Source of the DNA: Hellea sp.
GTDB taxonomy: Bacteria > Pseudomonadota > Alphaproteobacteria > Caulobacterales > Maricaulaceae
Assembly (NCBI GenBank): GCA_029250925.1
Contig: JAQXEH010000070.1
Location: 1 to 42,975 of the forward strand
Length of the DNA stretch: 42,975 nt
Direction of reading: 5' to 3'
Shown one piece after another: positions 1 through 7,751 of this stretch (positions are counted from its first letter, which is position 1; every line of letters begins with the position of its first letter). Made by a program: the position numbers and the translations under genes. The notes under the pieces are model-generated. The model saw only the letters and a list, made by a program, of their open reading frames with translations. It was not told the origin of the DNA and did not search any database.

Positions 1-1
1 A

Positions 2-172
2 TTAATATGGTCTGTAAATGAAATTATATCTTATTTGAAAAACGATATGGACTTAAAGCCAGGCGACCTTATCTACACAGGAACCCCAGCAGGCGTGGGG
101 GCGGTGTTGCCAGGAGATACTCTTTTAGGTCAAATAGATGGACTTACGGAAATAAATGTCGAATTTGTATAA
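2..172 (+). CDS. Fumarylacetoacetate hydrolase family protein (C-terminal end only)
   Basis: The gene enters from the left edge; only the last 56 codons and a TAA stop are present. The visible part carries the family's C-terminal signature: a Lys-Pro-Gly-Asp turn, then a Tyr-Thr-Gly-Thr-Pro-Ala-Gly-Val-Gly stretch, then Pro-Gly-Asp. This is the substrate-binding end of FAH-fold enzymes, which cleave or decarboxylate acylpyruvates and 2-hydroxymuconate-type acids using a bound divalent metal. The metal ligands lie upstream of the window, so the substrate cannot be assigned. The next gene is convergent and ends only 3 nt away. The family assignment is fairly safe, the exact reaction is not. Confidence 0.8.
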   Translation, partial: LIWSVNEIISYLKNDMDLKPGDLIYTGTPAGVGAVLPGDTLLGQIDGLTEINVEFV

Positions 173-175
173 CTT

Positions 176-730
176 TTAACCATAGATTATCAACAATACA
201 TAAATTAACGACCCTGAAAATAAAGAAACTATTGTCTTTTTCCTGTAAATTTTCGACATTAAGCCAACTAGAATTCCTCCAAAAACAACGATAAAGAGTA
301 AGAGAGCAACTAACTTGTGATAACTACGTAATATCTTAGGCCCATGACCTTTATGAATTTCCATCATTGCTTTTTGAAAATTAGGAGTAACTAAATCAGC
401 TGATAGTTTACTATTTGACTTTTTAAAGGATATATAAGGCCTAGAAGTTGGTCGTGTTTGCGCAGATGTTCCTCTATTCTTCAGATATTCAAAGTCGTGA
501 TCAACTCCATTAGACTTCAACAAAACTCTAACATCTTCTTCAATTGTTTCACTGCTGAAATCTAAATTTGAGCTCTCAGTGAGTGTTATGGGCTTAATTT
601 GCTGTTTTTCTCCCCCTCCTACCATATGGAGTCCACCAGTGACAGCGACTAAAATAAAAGCGGGCGCCATAAAACCAGCTACTAGCAAATGAAATAATAT
701 CAGGATTTTTCTAATTTTTAAATTATCCAT
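176..730 (-). CDS. PepSY-type membrane protein
   Basis: 184 residues. The layout is one hydrophobic helix near the N terminus (about residues 9-35), a soluble loop of about 100 residues, an amphipathic stretch with His-Lys-Gly-His-Gly around residue 128, and two closely spaced C-terminal helices (about 138-158 and 166-183). This matches short PepSY-associated transmembrane proteins, often found near iron or heme transport and redox membrane systems; the exact role is unknown. The start has a good AGGAG Shine-Dalgarno six bases upstream. It is convergent with the FAH-family gene on its left and backs onto the tRNA-Ser. A Fur-like operator lies about 0.6 kb away in front of a different gene, so an iron link is only suggestive. 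Confidence 0.7.
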   Translation of the reverse strand: MDNLKIRKILILFHLLVAGFMAPAFILVAVTGGLHMVGGGEKQQIKPITLTESSNLDFSSETIEEDVRVLLKSNGVDHDFEYLKNRGTSAQTRPTSRPYISFKKSNSKLSADLVTPNFQKAMMEIHKGHGPKILRSYHKLVALLLFIVVFGGILVGLMSKIYRKKTIVSLFSGSLIYVLLIIYG

Positions 731-894
731 TTTGTACTCCTAAAAAACAATTTCATACTCATAATTTAAAACAAGTCATTATTATTAGTAAATACTAGTC
801 GAAAAAAACTATCAAACCAGAAAAATAGTAATAAAATAAAATTTTAAGCCATTAGTGCTTGCTACCCAACGCTCTTTTCGCTAATCCCGCCGAC

Positions 895-985
895 GGAGAC
901 GTGGCCGAGTGGTTGAAGGCGCTCCCCTGCTAAGGGAGTATGGGTCATAAGCCCATCGAGGGTTCGAATCCCTTCGTCTCCGCCA
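895..985 (+). tRNA. tRNA-Ser (anticodon GCU)
   Basis: A complete type II tRNA. The acceptor stem GGAGACG (895-901) pairs with CGTCTCC (975-981), followed by discriminator G and an encoded CCA (983-985). The anticodon stem CTCCC/GGGAG (from 922) encloses loop CTGCTAA with anticodon GCT at 929-931. The long variable arm (TGGGTCATAAGCCCA) and the T loop (GGTTCGAATCC) are present, as expected for serine tRNA. It decodes AGC and AGU. No attachment-site duplication is visible near it. Confidence 0.97.
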
Positions 986-1047
986 TAAACCAAATTAAAG
1001 TTTCTTATTTATATAACAAATTTACTAATAAGAATTTTTCAACTAAA

Positions 1048-1290
1048 TTAGTCTCTTATTCTTTTGGGCACATAAATTGCATGCCGGGCAAATCCCGGCA
1101 ATCTATATTTATTTGGGTTCTTTAAAATTTTTAATTCACTGTCCAACCATTTTCTATGCCCCTGTATACATTCCAACAAGCTAATATCCGCTTCTGGACT
1201 GCATAAAACATCCTCTATCCAATAGTCCAAAATACTAGCCTGACTTTCAAGCCATTCAAGCGTAGATAGTTTTGATTTTTGTTTAAGCAT
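1048..1290 (-). CDS. Small hypothetical protein, probably iron-regulated
   Basis: 80 residues, mostly charged and apparently cytoplasmic: no signal peptide or membrane segment. It has an acidic, helix-prone N-terminal half with several Trp residues and a basic tail (Arg-Leu-Pro-Gly-Phe-Ala-Arg, then Pro-Lys-Arg-Ile-Arg-Asp). I do not recognise the family. I chose the ATG at 1290 because AAGGAG sits six bases upstream; a longer reading from 1329 would put that ribosome site and the operator inside the gene. A perfect TATAAT and a strong Fur-like box sit directly in front, so expression is likely iron-repressed. It lies between tRNA-Ser and a divergent TetR gene. Confidence 0.65.
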   Translation of the reverse strand: MLKQKSKLSTLEWLESQASILDYWIEDVLCSPEADISLLECIQGHRKWLDSELKILKNPNKYRLPGFARHAIYVPKRIRD

Positions 1291-1308
1291 AGAACGCTCC
1301 TTATAACT

Positions 1309-1327
1309 GAGAATGATTTGCATTTGC
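1309..1327 (-). promoter_or_regulatory. Fur-like operator beside a TATAAT -10 box
   Basis: On the plus strand this reads GAGAATGATTTGCATTTGC, matching about 13 of 19 positions of the classic Fur box (GATAATGATAATCATTATC). The complementary strand carries a perfect TATAAT at 1333-1328, immediately upstream of the box in the direction of the 80-residue gene. The operator therefore covers the expected transcription start, the usual position for repression. That a Fur or Mur protein binds here is inference. Confidence 0.6.
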
Positions 1328-1350
1328 ATTATATATCACCACTATTCTAT

Positions 1351-1367
1351 TTGCGAATGACTTGCAA
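1351..1367. promoter_or_regulatory. Second possible Fur/Mur-type inverted repeat
   Basis: TTGCGAATGACTTGCAA is an imperfect palindrome with TTGC/GCAA arms, resembling the TGCAA-type ends of alphaproteobacterial Fur/Mur sites. It lies 18-39 nt upstream of the -10 box of the 80-residue gene, overlapping the -35 region. Two adjacent sites would give cooperative control. Confidence 0.35.
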
Positions 1368-1523
1368 CAATTAAAATAATAATTTCACTTAATCAGAGAT
1401 CAATATTTATTATATATGTAAAAATGTATTACTTAAGCATCATAAGGTACTAAATTAATTAGATATTTTATGATATAATTCTATATTTTTTCAAATTTTT
1501 AGTCATATACAATATGATACCAT

Positions 1524-1544
1524 TATGTATATGTTATATACATA
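1524..1544. promoter_or_regulatory. Perfect palindrome, probable TetR operator
   Basis: TATGTATAT, a 3-nt spacer GTT, then ATATACATA: a perfect 9-bp inverted repeat ending on the A of the probable ATG of the TetR gene. A partial copy of the motif (CATATAC at 1504-1510) lies just upstream in inverted orientation. TetR-family proteins bind palindromes of this size and commonly repress their own promoter. The position suggests autoregulation of the whole downstream cluster. Confidence 0.55.
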
Positions 1545-2155
1545 TGAAAAATACATTTAAAAAAATAACTAAAAGACAGTTATCGCGAGCCGTTGTTGCT
1601 AACGCAGGATTAGAATTAGCTAAAGATAAAGGCTTCGATTACCTGACCATGAAAGCTTTAGCCGACAAGCTAAATGTTACGCCCATGGCTATTTATCGTC
1701 ATGTTTCAAATAAGTCCGATCTTATTAATTCAGTATTAGATGCATTTGTTTGCGATGTAGATGTGTGCAACCACGAAATTTCAAATTTAGATTGGAAAGA
1801 GTGGCTAAGAGCAACCTACACTAATATGTATATCTCCCTCAAAAACATGCCTAGTCTACACCCATACCTAGGGAATGCCCCGCGCTTTGGACCTAATGCC
1901 ATGGAAGTACTAAGTAAAATACTTAGCGTTTTGAGGACAGCTGGGTTTAACCAGCAGCAAACAATAAATGCCACGAGTTCATTGACAGGCTTCATGATTG
2001 GCTGCTCTATAATGGATATAGCATTTCATCAGTCACTATCAAAATCTCAACAAAACTCATATATTCCTTCTACTATAGATTCTGGATTAGATCATATTTT
2101 TACCGCCCTCTCCTTAGAGCTAGAGGCAAACAATAAAGCTATAGCAGTCTCGTAA
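1544..2155 (+). CDS. TetR/AcrR family transcriptional regulator
   Basis: 203 residues from this start. The N-terminal region is a typical TetR helix-turn-helix: a helix over Ala-Leu-Ala-Asp-Lys-Leu, a turn Asn-Val-Thr-Pro, and the recognition helix with Met-Ala-Ile-Tyr-Arg-His-Val, followed by the usual Asn-Lys-Ser-Asp-Leu linker. The remainder is helical and poorly conserved, as expected for the ligand-binding and dimer domain. I prefer the ATG at 1544 over 1514: the longer form adds ten residues unlike the family. Neither start has a clear Shine-Dalgarno; a perfect palindrome overlaps the start. The stop overlaps the next start (TAATG), so it is translationally coupled to the molybdopterin oxidoreductase and probably controls it. 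The ligand is unknown. Confidence 0.9.
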   Translation: MKNTFKKITKRQLSRAVVANAGLELAKDKGFDYLTMKALADKLNVTPMAIYRHVSNKSDLINSVLDAFVCDVDVCNHEISNLDWKEWLRATYTNMYISLKNMPSLHPYLGNAPRFGPNAMEVLSKILSVLRTAGFNQQQTINATSSLTGFMIGCSIMDIAFHQSLSKSQQNSYIPSTIDSGLDHIFTALSLELEANNKAIAVS

Positions 2156-4341
2156 TGTCAGAAATTCATTACAGAACTTGTCATCTTTGCGAAACCATGT
2201 GCGGTATTTCTGTAGAGCACGAGGGGGGCAAGATACTTTCAATCAAAGGTGATCCAAAACATGTTTTGAGTAAGGGTGAAATTTGCCCAAAAGCAATTGG
2301 GTTGCAAGACATACACATTGACCCGGATAGACTACGTAAACCAATGAAAAAGGTAAATGGTAAGTTTATAGAAATATCCTGGAACGAAGCCTTTAATGAA
2401 ACTACATCTAAGCTGGCAGCCATTCAAAGAAAATATGGAAATAATGCAGTAGCAACTTACCAAGGGCGAAGTACAGCTCATAATATAGGAGCTCTTTTAA
2501 CCGTGCACCCTTTACGTCAGGTAGCAAACACTCAAAATACTTATACCGGCTCAACAGTTGATCAGCAGCCACACAACTTCGTCTGGTATTTTATGCTTGG
2601 CCATCAATTTATGGCAACAGTACCAAATATAGATCAAACGGATTATTTCTTGTTATTAGGTTCAAATCCAAAGATTTCTAATGGGGCTATGATGTCTACA
2701 GGAGCAAATCCCCATAAAAAATTCGCAAGCATCCAAGAACGAGGAGGAAAAGTTGTTTTAATCGATCCTCGACGAACAGAAAGTGCGAGGTTCTGTGATG
2801 AGCACCACTTCATAAAACCAGCAACTGATGCCTTATTTCTAATTGGACTTATAAAAACAATATTTTCAAAAGGGTTAGCAAAAAAAGGTAGGCTTGGCCC
2901 TCACATAAAAAACTGGGAGAAAATACAACCTGCATTAAGCAATTTTGACTTACCAACAATCGCTAAAGTAACAGGAATTTCGCAGCATGATATCGAACGC
3001 ATTGCTTGTGAATTTGCAACCTCTAAAACTGCGGTGTGTTATGGGAGAACAGGCTTATCTATGCAAAAATTTGGTGGTCTTTGTAATTGGTTGATGATGG
3101 TTATAAACCTAGTAACAGCTAATTTTGATGAGCCTGGAGGTATGATGTTTCCCACCACCGCTATTGATACATTTACAGCAATAGAAGGTTCAATAGGAAG
3201 TTATGATACTTACCGAAGTCGTGTAAGCAATCGCCCAGAATTCGCGATGGAACTACCTGTAGCGGTACTGGCAGAAGAAATTATGACACCCGGAAAAGGA
3301 AAAATTCGTGGACTAGTAGCCGTAGCGGGAAATGGTGCTTTATCTATGCCCAATGGGAAGCTGTTTGAGAAGGCTTTAGGTCAACTTGACTTTATGGTTG
3401 CAATAGATCCGTATATTAATGAAACAACAAGACATGCCCATATTATATTGCCACCAGTAAGTCCTTTTGAAAAAAGTCATTATGACTTATTCTATCATAC
3501 TTACGATACAATTAATTGGGCGGCCTATAACCCAAGACTATTTAAACCAGAAAAACCTGGATATACGGATTTTGAAATAATAGGTGAGGTTGTAAGGCGC
3601 TGGGCAGTTACGAAGGCAAGTAACCCCTTCAAAAAAATAAAGGCCCTCGCTCTTAGTGCTTTAAGTAAACTTATCACAGTTGAATTTATTATCGCTATGG
3701 GGCTAAGGTTTGGACCTTACGGACCCGGATTAAACCCCTTTAAAAAGGGCCTCACGCTCAACACATTGAAAGACAATCCGCATGGTGTCTTTCTTGGAAA
3801 TCCAGAATGCATTTTGCCCGAAGGCTTATTTACGGATGATAAGAAGATTGATGCTGCACCCGAATTAATACTCGCCGATTTGCCTCGTCTGAAAACACGC
3901 TGGTTTGATGGAGTGGCAGGTTATGATGAAGAAAAATACGACTTATTAATAATCTCGCGTTTAACTGAGCGCACGTTAGGCTGGATGCACCATAGTCAGC
4001 GCCTAGTCAAAGGCCCGCCCACTTGCACACTTTTTGTAAATCCCAAGGATGCTGAGCCTCGGAAATTAAAAGAAGGTGATATTGCGTGCATCACTTCAGC
4101 TGTCGGCAGTATTAAGGTTCCCGTGGTTATTACCGATGACGTCATGCCAGGTGTTATCTGTTTGCCCCACGCGTGGGGTCATACTCGCAAAGGAACCCGG
4201 CAACGAATCGCGAATGCCCATCCAGGCGCAAGCCTTAATGATATTACTGATCATAACGTCATGGACGAACTGACAGGTAATGCGGTTGTTCACGGTGTGC
4301 CTGTAAAACTAGAAAAAGTAATGAAAAAAGTACGAGTATGA
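2155..4341 (+). CDS. Molybdopterin-dependent oxidoreductase, Fe-S type
   Basis: 728 residues, in the DMSO-reductase/formate-dehydrogenase superfamily. The N terminus has the [4Fe-4S] motif Cys9-x2-Cys12-x3-Cys16-x27-Cys44. The middle carries the usual cofactor-binding domains (for example Leu-Leu-Gly-Ser-Asn-Pro and Val-Leu-Ile-Asp-Pro-Arg-Arg-Thr), and the C terminus (about 590-728) is the dinucleotide-binding domain with His-Ala-Trp-Gly-His. There is no twin-arginine signal, so the enzyme should be cytoplasmic. Where formate dehydrogenases have Cys or Sec as metal ligand, this protein reads Ser-Thr-Val-Asp136-Gln, so Asp136 may take that place (inference). No ferredoxin-like, cytochrome or chaperone gene adjoins it. 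It overlaps the TetR gene upstream and the propeller gene downstream by 1 and 4 nt. The substrate is unknown. Confidence 0.92.
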   Translation: MSEIHYRTCHLCETMCGISVEHEGGKILSIKGDPKHVLSKGEICPKAIGLQDIHIDPDRLRKPMKKVNGKFIEISWNEAFNETTSKLAAIQRKYGNNAVATYQGRSTAHNIGALLTVHPLRQVANTQNTYTGSTVDQQPHNFVWYFMLGHQFMATVPNIDQTDYFLLLGSNPKISNGAMMSTGANPHKKFASIQERGGKVVLIDPRRTESARFCDEHHFIKPATDALFLIGLIKTIFSKGLAKKGRLGPHIKNWEKIQPALSNFDLPTIAKVTGISQHDIERIACEFATSKTAVCYGRTGLSMQKFGGLCNWLMMVINLVTANFDEPGGMMFPTTAIDTFTAIEGSIGSYDTYRSRVSNRPEFAMELPVAVLAEEIMTPGKGKIRGLVAVAGNGALSMPNGKLFEKALGQLDFMVAIDPYINETTRHAHIILPPVSPFEKSHYDLFYHTYDTINWAAYNPRLFKPEKPGYTDFEIIGEVVRRWAVTKASNPFKKIKALALSALSKLITVEFIIAMGLRFGPYGPGLNPFKKGLTLNTLKDNPHGVFLGNPECILPEGLFTDDKKIDAAPELILADLPRLKTRWFDGVAGYDEEKYDLLIISRLTERTLGWMHHSQRLVKGPPTCTLFVNPKDAEPRKLKEGDIACITSAVGSIKVPVVITDDVMPGVICLPHAWGHTRKGTRQRIANAHPGASLNDITDHNVMDELTGNAVVHGVPVKLEKVMKKVRV

Positions 4342-5801
4342 AAAAACGTTATTTAATACCAGCCATCATTTTGGGTGCAAGCGTGCTCTATGCTGTGTGG
4401 ACGAAAATACCAAAAAATGATGTCCCTAGCACGATGGGTAATGCAGTAGCAGCTAGGCCCTTACCGCCTACTGATACTCCGTTTCATCCTCTACTGACGG
4501 AGCCCCAGCGTAGCGGCATGCATTCAGGGAGTTATAACACAGATGTGAGTGATTATGGCGGGCCACTAGGGAATAAAACAATTTCTAAGCATAGGTCTTT
4601 TGGCAAAATCGTCGGCGTCGCACCCAACATTTCTTTTGATGATAAAGGCCGTCTCATTACTGTTGCGCTTAATCTTAATAAGGTAACATTGCATTTGTTG
4701 GATCCAGAAACTTTGGAAACATTGGCTAAATACGAGATGCCTAGAAAGGACAATCAAGATAATAGCGGCGGAGCTTATTTCCATTTGGACAATCAAAATC
4801 GTGCAATTCTCGCCCCGAATGATAACTCAATCAAAATTGTTGAGGTCATAGAAAAGGGTGAGACGTTAACTTGGAAGGTAGTTGAGAATTACCCACTGGG
4901 TGATCTCTTGCCCAAAGGAGCAAACATTCATGATGTTATGCCAGATTGGAGCGGAAACCTGTGGTTTGTTACTACTGGCGGAGTGATCGGTTACCGCGAC
5001 CAAGCAGATGGAAAATTTTATTTGTTCAATCTACCCGAATCTGGTGAGGTTGTGCAGAACTCTTTCGCAGTTGACGAGAAAGGCGTTTATATGGTTTCGA
5101 CCCATGCGCTTTATATGTTTGGTATAAATAAACAAACCCGCAAGCCAGAGCCGATCTGGCGAGAAGCTTATGAGCGTGGCACCGAGCAAAAGATTGGTAC
5201 GTTGTCTCATGGGTCAGGTACTTCGCCGACACTGATAGGTGATGATCTTGTGTCAATTGCTGATGATGGTAGCCCCTCTACCAATATAATGGTTTATAAA
5301 CGCAAGGCTGATATAGAAGGCTCGCGAGTTATCTGTAAGGAACCGATTTTTAAACCAGGAGCTAGCGCAACGGAGAACTCGCTTGTTTCGTATAAAAATG
5401 CTCTGATTGTTCAAAATGACTTTGGTCATGATTATATGGGCAATGCTCTTGAAACTGCACCAGGGGTCACGCGGGTTGATATCAATGAGGACCGCTTAGG
5501 CTGCAAAACTATCTGGGCAAGCCAGATGCAGTCTCACTCTTTGCCAAGGTTATCCACAACGACTGGCCTGATTTATATTTATACATTCAAGCTGCCATTT
5601 GAAGGGGCTAAAACCGGTGGATGGTACTTGACCGCCATGGATTATGAAACAGGTGACATTTTATGGGACCGCCTCATCGGAAAAGGGGCTGGCGGGTTTT
5701 GGGATAAATACTCATCCGTAACGGCACCTGTTGTTTTGGGCCCTAATAAAGCGGCTTATGTAGGTATTCGTACAGGGATCATTATGGCGAAGGATCAATA
5801 G
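4338..5801 (+). CDS. Membrane-anchored beta-propeller (PQQ-like) protein, first copy
   Basis: 487 residues. The N terminus (about 1-22) is a signal anchor: Lys-Lys-Arg, then a hydrophobic helix with no obvious cleavage site, placing the rest in the periplasm. The body is a chain of beta-strand repeats with turns such as Asp-Asp-Lys-Gly-Arg-Leu, Asp-Trp-Ser-Gly-Asn-Leu-Trp and Tyr-Glu-Thr-Gly-Asp-Ile-Leu-Trp-Asp, typical of six- to eight-bladed quinoprotein or WD40-like propellers. No PQQ ligand set can be assigned with confidence. Its ATG overlaps the stop of the molybdopterin enzyme (ATGA). The next gene is a diverged relative, sharing the Gly-x-Gly-Thr/Ala-x-Pro-Ser/Thr-Leu motif and the general layout. 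Function unknown. Confidence 0.8.
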   Translation: MKKRYLIPAIILGASVLYAVWTKIPKNDVPSTMGNAVAARPLPPTDTPFHPLLTEPQRSGMHSGSYNTDVSDYGGPLGNKTISKHRSFGKIVGVAPNISFDDKGRLITVALNLNKVTLHLLDPETLETLAKYEMPRKDNQDNSGGAYFHLDNQNRAILAPNDNSIKIVEVIEKGETLTWKVVENYPLGDLLPKGANIHDVMPDWSGNLWFVTTGGVIGYRDQADGKFYLFNLPESGEVVQNSFAVDEKGVYMVSTHALYMFGINKQTRKPEPIWREAYERGTEQKIGTLSHGSGTSPTLIGDDLVSIADDGSPSTNIMVYKRKADIEGSRVICKEPIFKPGASATENSLVSYKNALIVQNDFGHDYMGNALETAPGVTRVDINEDRLGCKTIWASQMQSHSLPRLSTTTGLIYIYTFKLPFEGAKTGGWYLTAMDYETGDILWDRLIGKGAGGFWDKYSSVTAPVVLGPNKAAYVGIRTGIIMAKDQ

Positions 5802-5843
5802 CATTACTAAAAAATTTCTCAATAGAAAAACCCGGAGTCTGAC

Positions 5844-7517
5844 ATGAAAAAGTCAAAGGTAATTATAATATTGGTCTTGGCTGTGACAGTAGCCATCTCT
5901 CTAAAGTTTTGCCGTCAAGAGCAAGTTCCGCGCGCAGATTTAGACTTACCACTTGCGCATCAGATGACGGAGGTAATTGGTGTTAATTTGACACCAAATT
6001 TACCGCCAAAGAACACCTTCCTGGCTGAAGGCGTTAATCCGATGCCGCATGGTGAACCTGCGCAACAGGATGCCACTGCAATTTCTGGCCCCATTGATAC
6101 CTCAAAAAGGCTGAGCTCAGATGACATAACATATATTCACCTTGGTCCAGGTTATTTTGGAGCCTTTACATCTAATATATATCCGAATGGGAAGCGTATT
6201 TTATGGGCTAATGGGGTAAATGGTTTGTACAAACTTGATGATGAAACATATGAAATCTATGACCATTTTGAAACGCCAGTATCTGGAACTTACAACGAGG
6301 AATGGGCTAACGAATTCACCGCCAAACTTAATAAAAATAATGGTGCCACTGGAATTCCTACAGCCATCAAAGCAATGTCACCGCTTAAAGACTTATCTGG
6401 AGTCTATATAATGGTAGGCAAAAATAATTGGGTTTATGTCGCTGATAATGACGGTCTAATAACGGCTTATGGAGACGCAGTTAAAAATGATCCATCATCA
6501 AAGATTGTTATTAAAGCCACCTTTCAGCTACCTCCAGAAGCTTCCGGTCCTAGCGTTGGTATGAATATGACATTTGACGGCTGGATTATTATTCCAGCAG
6601 AGAACGGTTATCTTGCTGCAGTGTCAAGCGATCTCACTGAGTACAGGATGATACGCCTTAAACATGCTGATACTGAGGATATTACCACGCAAGGGGTTGG
6701 ATACGGGTGGGTACGAAATTCGGCTGCTATAGATAACGCGGGCGGCATTTACCTCGCATCGCGCAATCACATGCATAAAGTCGTTTGGACCGGTGATAGG
6801 TTTTCTGTTGATGAGAATGACGGTGCCTGGACGGCCAAATACCGCAACGGAACGGGTAATGGCACAGGCGCAACTCCAAGTCTTATGGGGTTTGATGAAG
6901 AAGACAAATTCGTTGTCATAACAGATGGTGATATTCGTATGAATGTCACTTTGTTTTGGCGTGACGAAATTCCTGAAAACTGGCATTCATTACCCGATGC
7001 ACCCTCTCGCCGTATAGCTGGGCAAGCTCCTGTGAATATGGGTGAACTAAACATCGAGGACATTCAAACAGAGCAATCTGTTGTAGTTGCAGGCTACGGC
7101 GCGATGGTGGTCAATAACCGCCCCCGCAATGTACCATTCTTCTTTCCCAAAAAAGGCCGTGCCTTAAGTGTGTTAATTGGACCGTTCGGGAATAACCCGA
7201 AATTCCAACCTTTTGGAGTTCAAAAATTTCAATGGAATCCTCAAGTACAACGCCTTGAACAAGCTTGGGTTAATACCAAGGTCAGTTCACCTAATGGAGT
7301 GCCTTGGGTCAGCTTAGGTTCCAATCATGTTTATTTCATAGGTGCACGAGATAATGAATGGACGCTTGAAGCGCTTGACTGGAGCAAAGGACAATCTACC
7401 TTTCACTACATAATTGGCGATCAAAAATATAATAGCCTCTACTCTGGCATAAACATCGATGATGAAGGCAGAATCTTTTATGGCACGCTTTGGGGCTTTG
7501 CACGCCTTAATTCATAA
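5844..7517 (+). CDS. Membrane-anchored beta-propeller (PQQ-like) protein, second copy
   Basis: 557 residues, preceded by GGAG seven bases before the ATG and 42 nt after the first propeller gene. The N terminus is Lys-rich followed by a hydrophobic helix (about 5-21) ending Leu-Lys-Phe-Cys; this is not a good lipobox, so a signal anchor is more likely than a lipoprotein. The rest is beta-rich with repeating Asp-Asp/Asn-x-Gly-x-Ile turns (for example Ile-Asp-Asn-Ala-Gly-Gly-Ile-Tyr and Ile-Asp-Asp-Glu-Gly-Arg-Ile-Phe). It shares layout and short motifs with the preceding gene, so the pair probably arose by an old duplication. A role as an extracytoplasmic partner, sensor or second catalytic step of the molybdopterin enzyme is inference. 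Confidence 0.78.
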   Translation: MKKSKVIIILVLAVTVAISLKFCRQEQVPRADLDLPLAHQMTEVIGVNLTPNLPPKNTFLAEGVNPMPHGEPAQQDATAISGPIDTSKRLSSDDITYIHLGPGYFGAFTSNIYPNGKRILWANGVNGLYKLDDETYEIYDHFETPVSGTYNEEWANEFTAKLNKNNGATGIPTAIKAMSPLKDLSGVYIMVGKNNWVYVADNDGLITAYGDAVKNDPSSKIVIKATFQLPPEASGPSVGMNMTFDGWIIIPAENGYLAAVSSDLTEYRMIRLKHADTEDITTQGVGYGWVRNSAAIDNAGGIYLASRNHMHKVVWTGDRFSVDENDGAWTAKYRNGTGNGTGATPSLMGFDEEDKFVVITDGDIRMNVTLFWRDEIPENWHSLPDAPSRRIAGQAPVNMGELNIEDIQTEQSVVVAGYGAMVVNNRPRNVPFFFPKKGRALSVLIGPFGNNPKFQPFGVQKFQWNPQVQRLEQAWVNTKVSSPNGVPWVSLGSNHVYFIGARDNEWTLEALDWSKGQSTFHYIIGDQKYNSLYSGINIDDEGRIFYGTLWGFARLNS

Positions 7518-7751
7518 GGAGAAAGCATTTGGGTGAAATATTTGCGCAGAAAAGTCTGGTGATCAGCAAGCATTATTGCTCAAAAGTTTGTATAATTCGT
7601 CAAGTCTTAAAAAAAAATGTGTACGTCTCGCGCTTGAGGACTCCAGTTTGATAAATTGAAATTTCTTGACTTTATTATGATAATTCAATTAAGACATGGA
7701 AATTTTATTCGTCATCCGGAGGAATAAACTAGACCGAATGGGAGAAAAATT
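7518..7751. other. Intergenic region before amn
   Basis: No convincing gene. A TTGACT at about 7667 could be a -35 box for amn, but no good -10 follows at the right distance. AGCAA/TTGCT arms near 7565-7580 could form a weak hairpin after the propeller gene, without a clear T run. GGAGG at 7718-7722 is a strong Shine-Dalgarno whose nearest ATG (7738) opens a frame of only 19 codons (see the amn start). Confidence 0.4.

Noticed and set aside
895-1047. tRNA-Ser as an integration site for a genomic island
   Set aside because: No integrase gene and no repeated tRNA 3' end seen in the window.
940-1125. Open frame covering part of tRNA-Ser and its downstream region
   Set aside because: Overlaps the tRNA and the opposite-strand small gene; no ribosome site or coding character.
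5551-5559. Perfect DnaA 9-mer TTATCCACA
   Set aside because: It lies inside a coding gene with no cluster of boxes; taken as chance.
4338-7517. Propellers as SBP56-type methanethiol oxidase linked to the DMSP-like operon
   Set aside because: The selenium-binding-protein N-terminal motif is absent and the overall sequence does not resemble that family.
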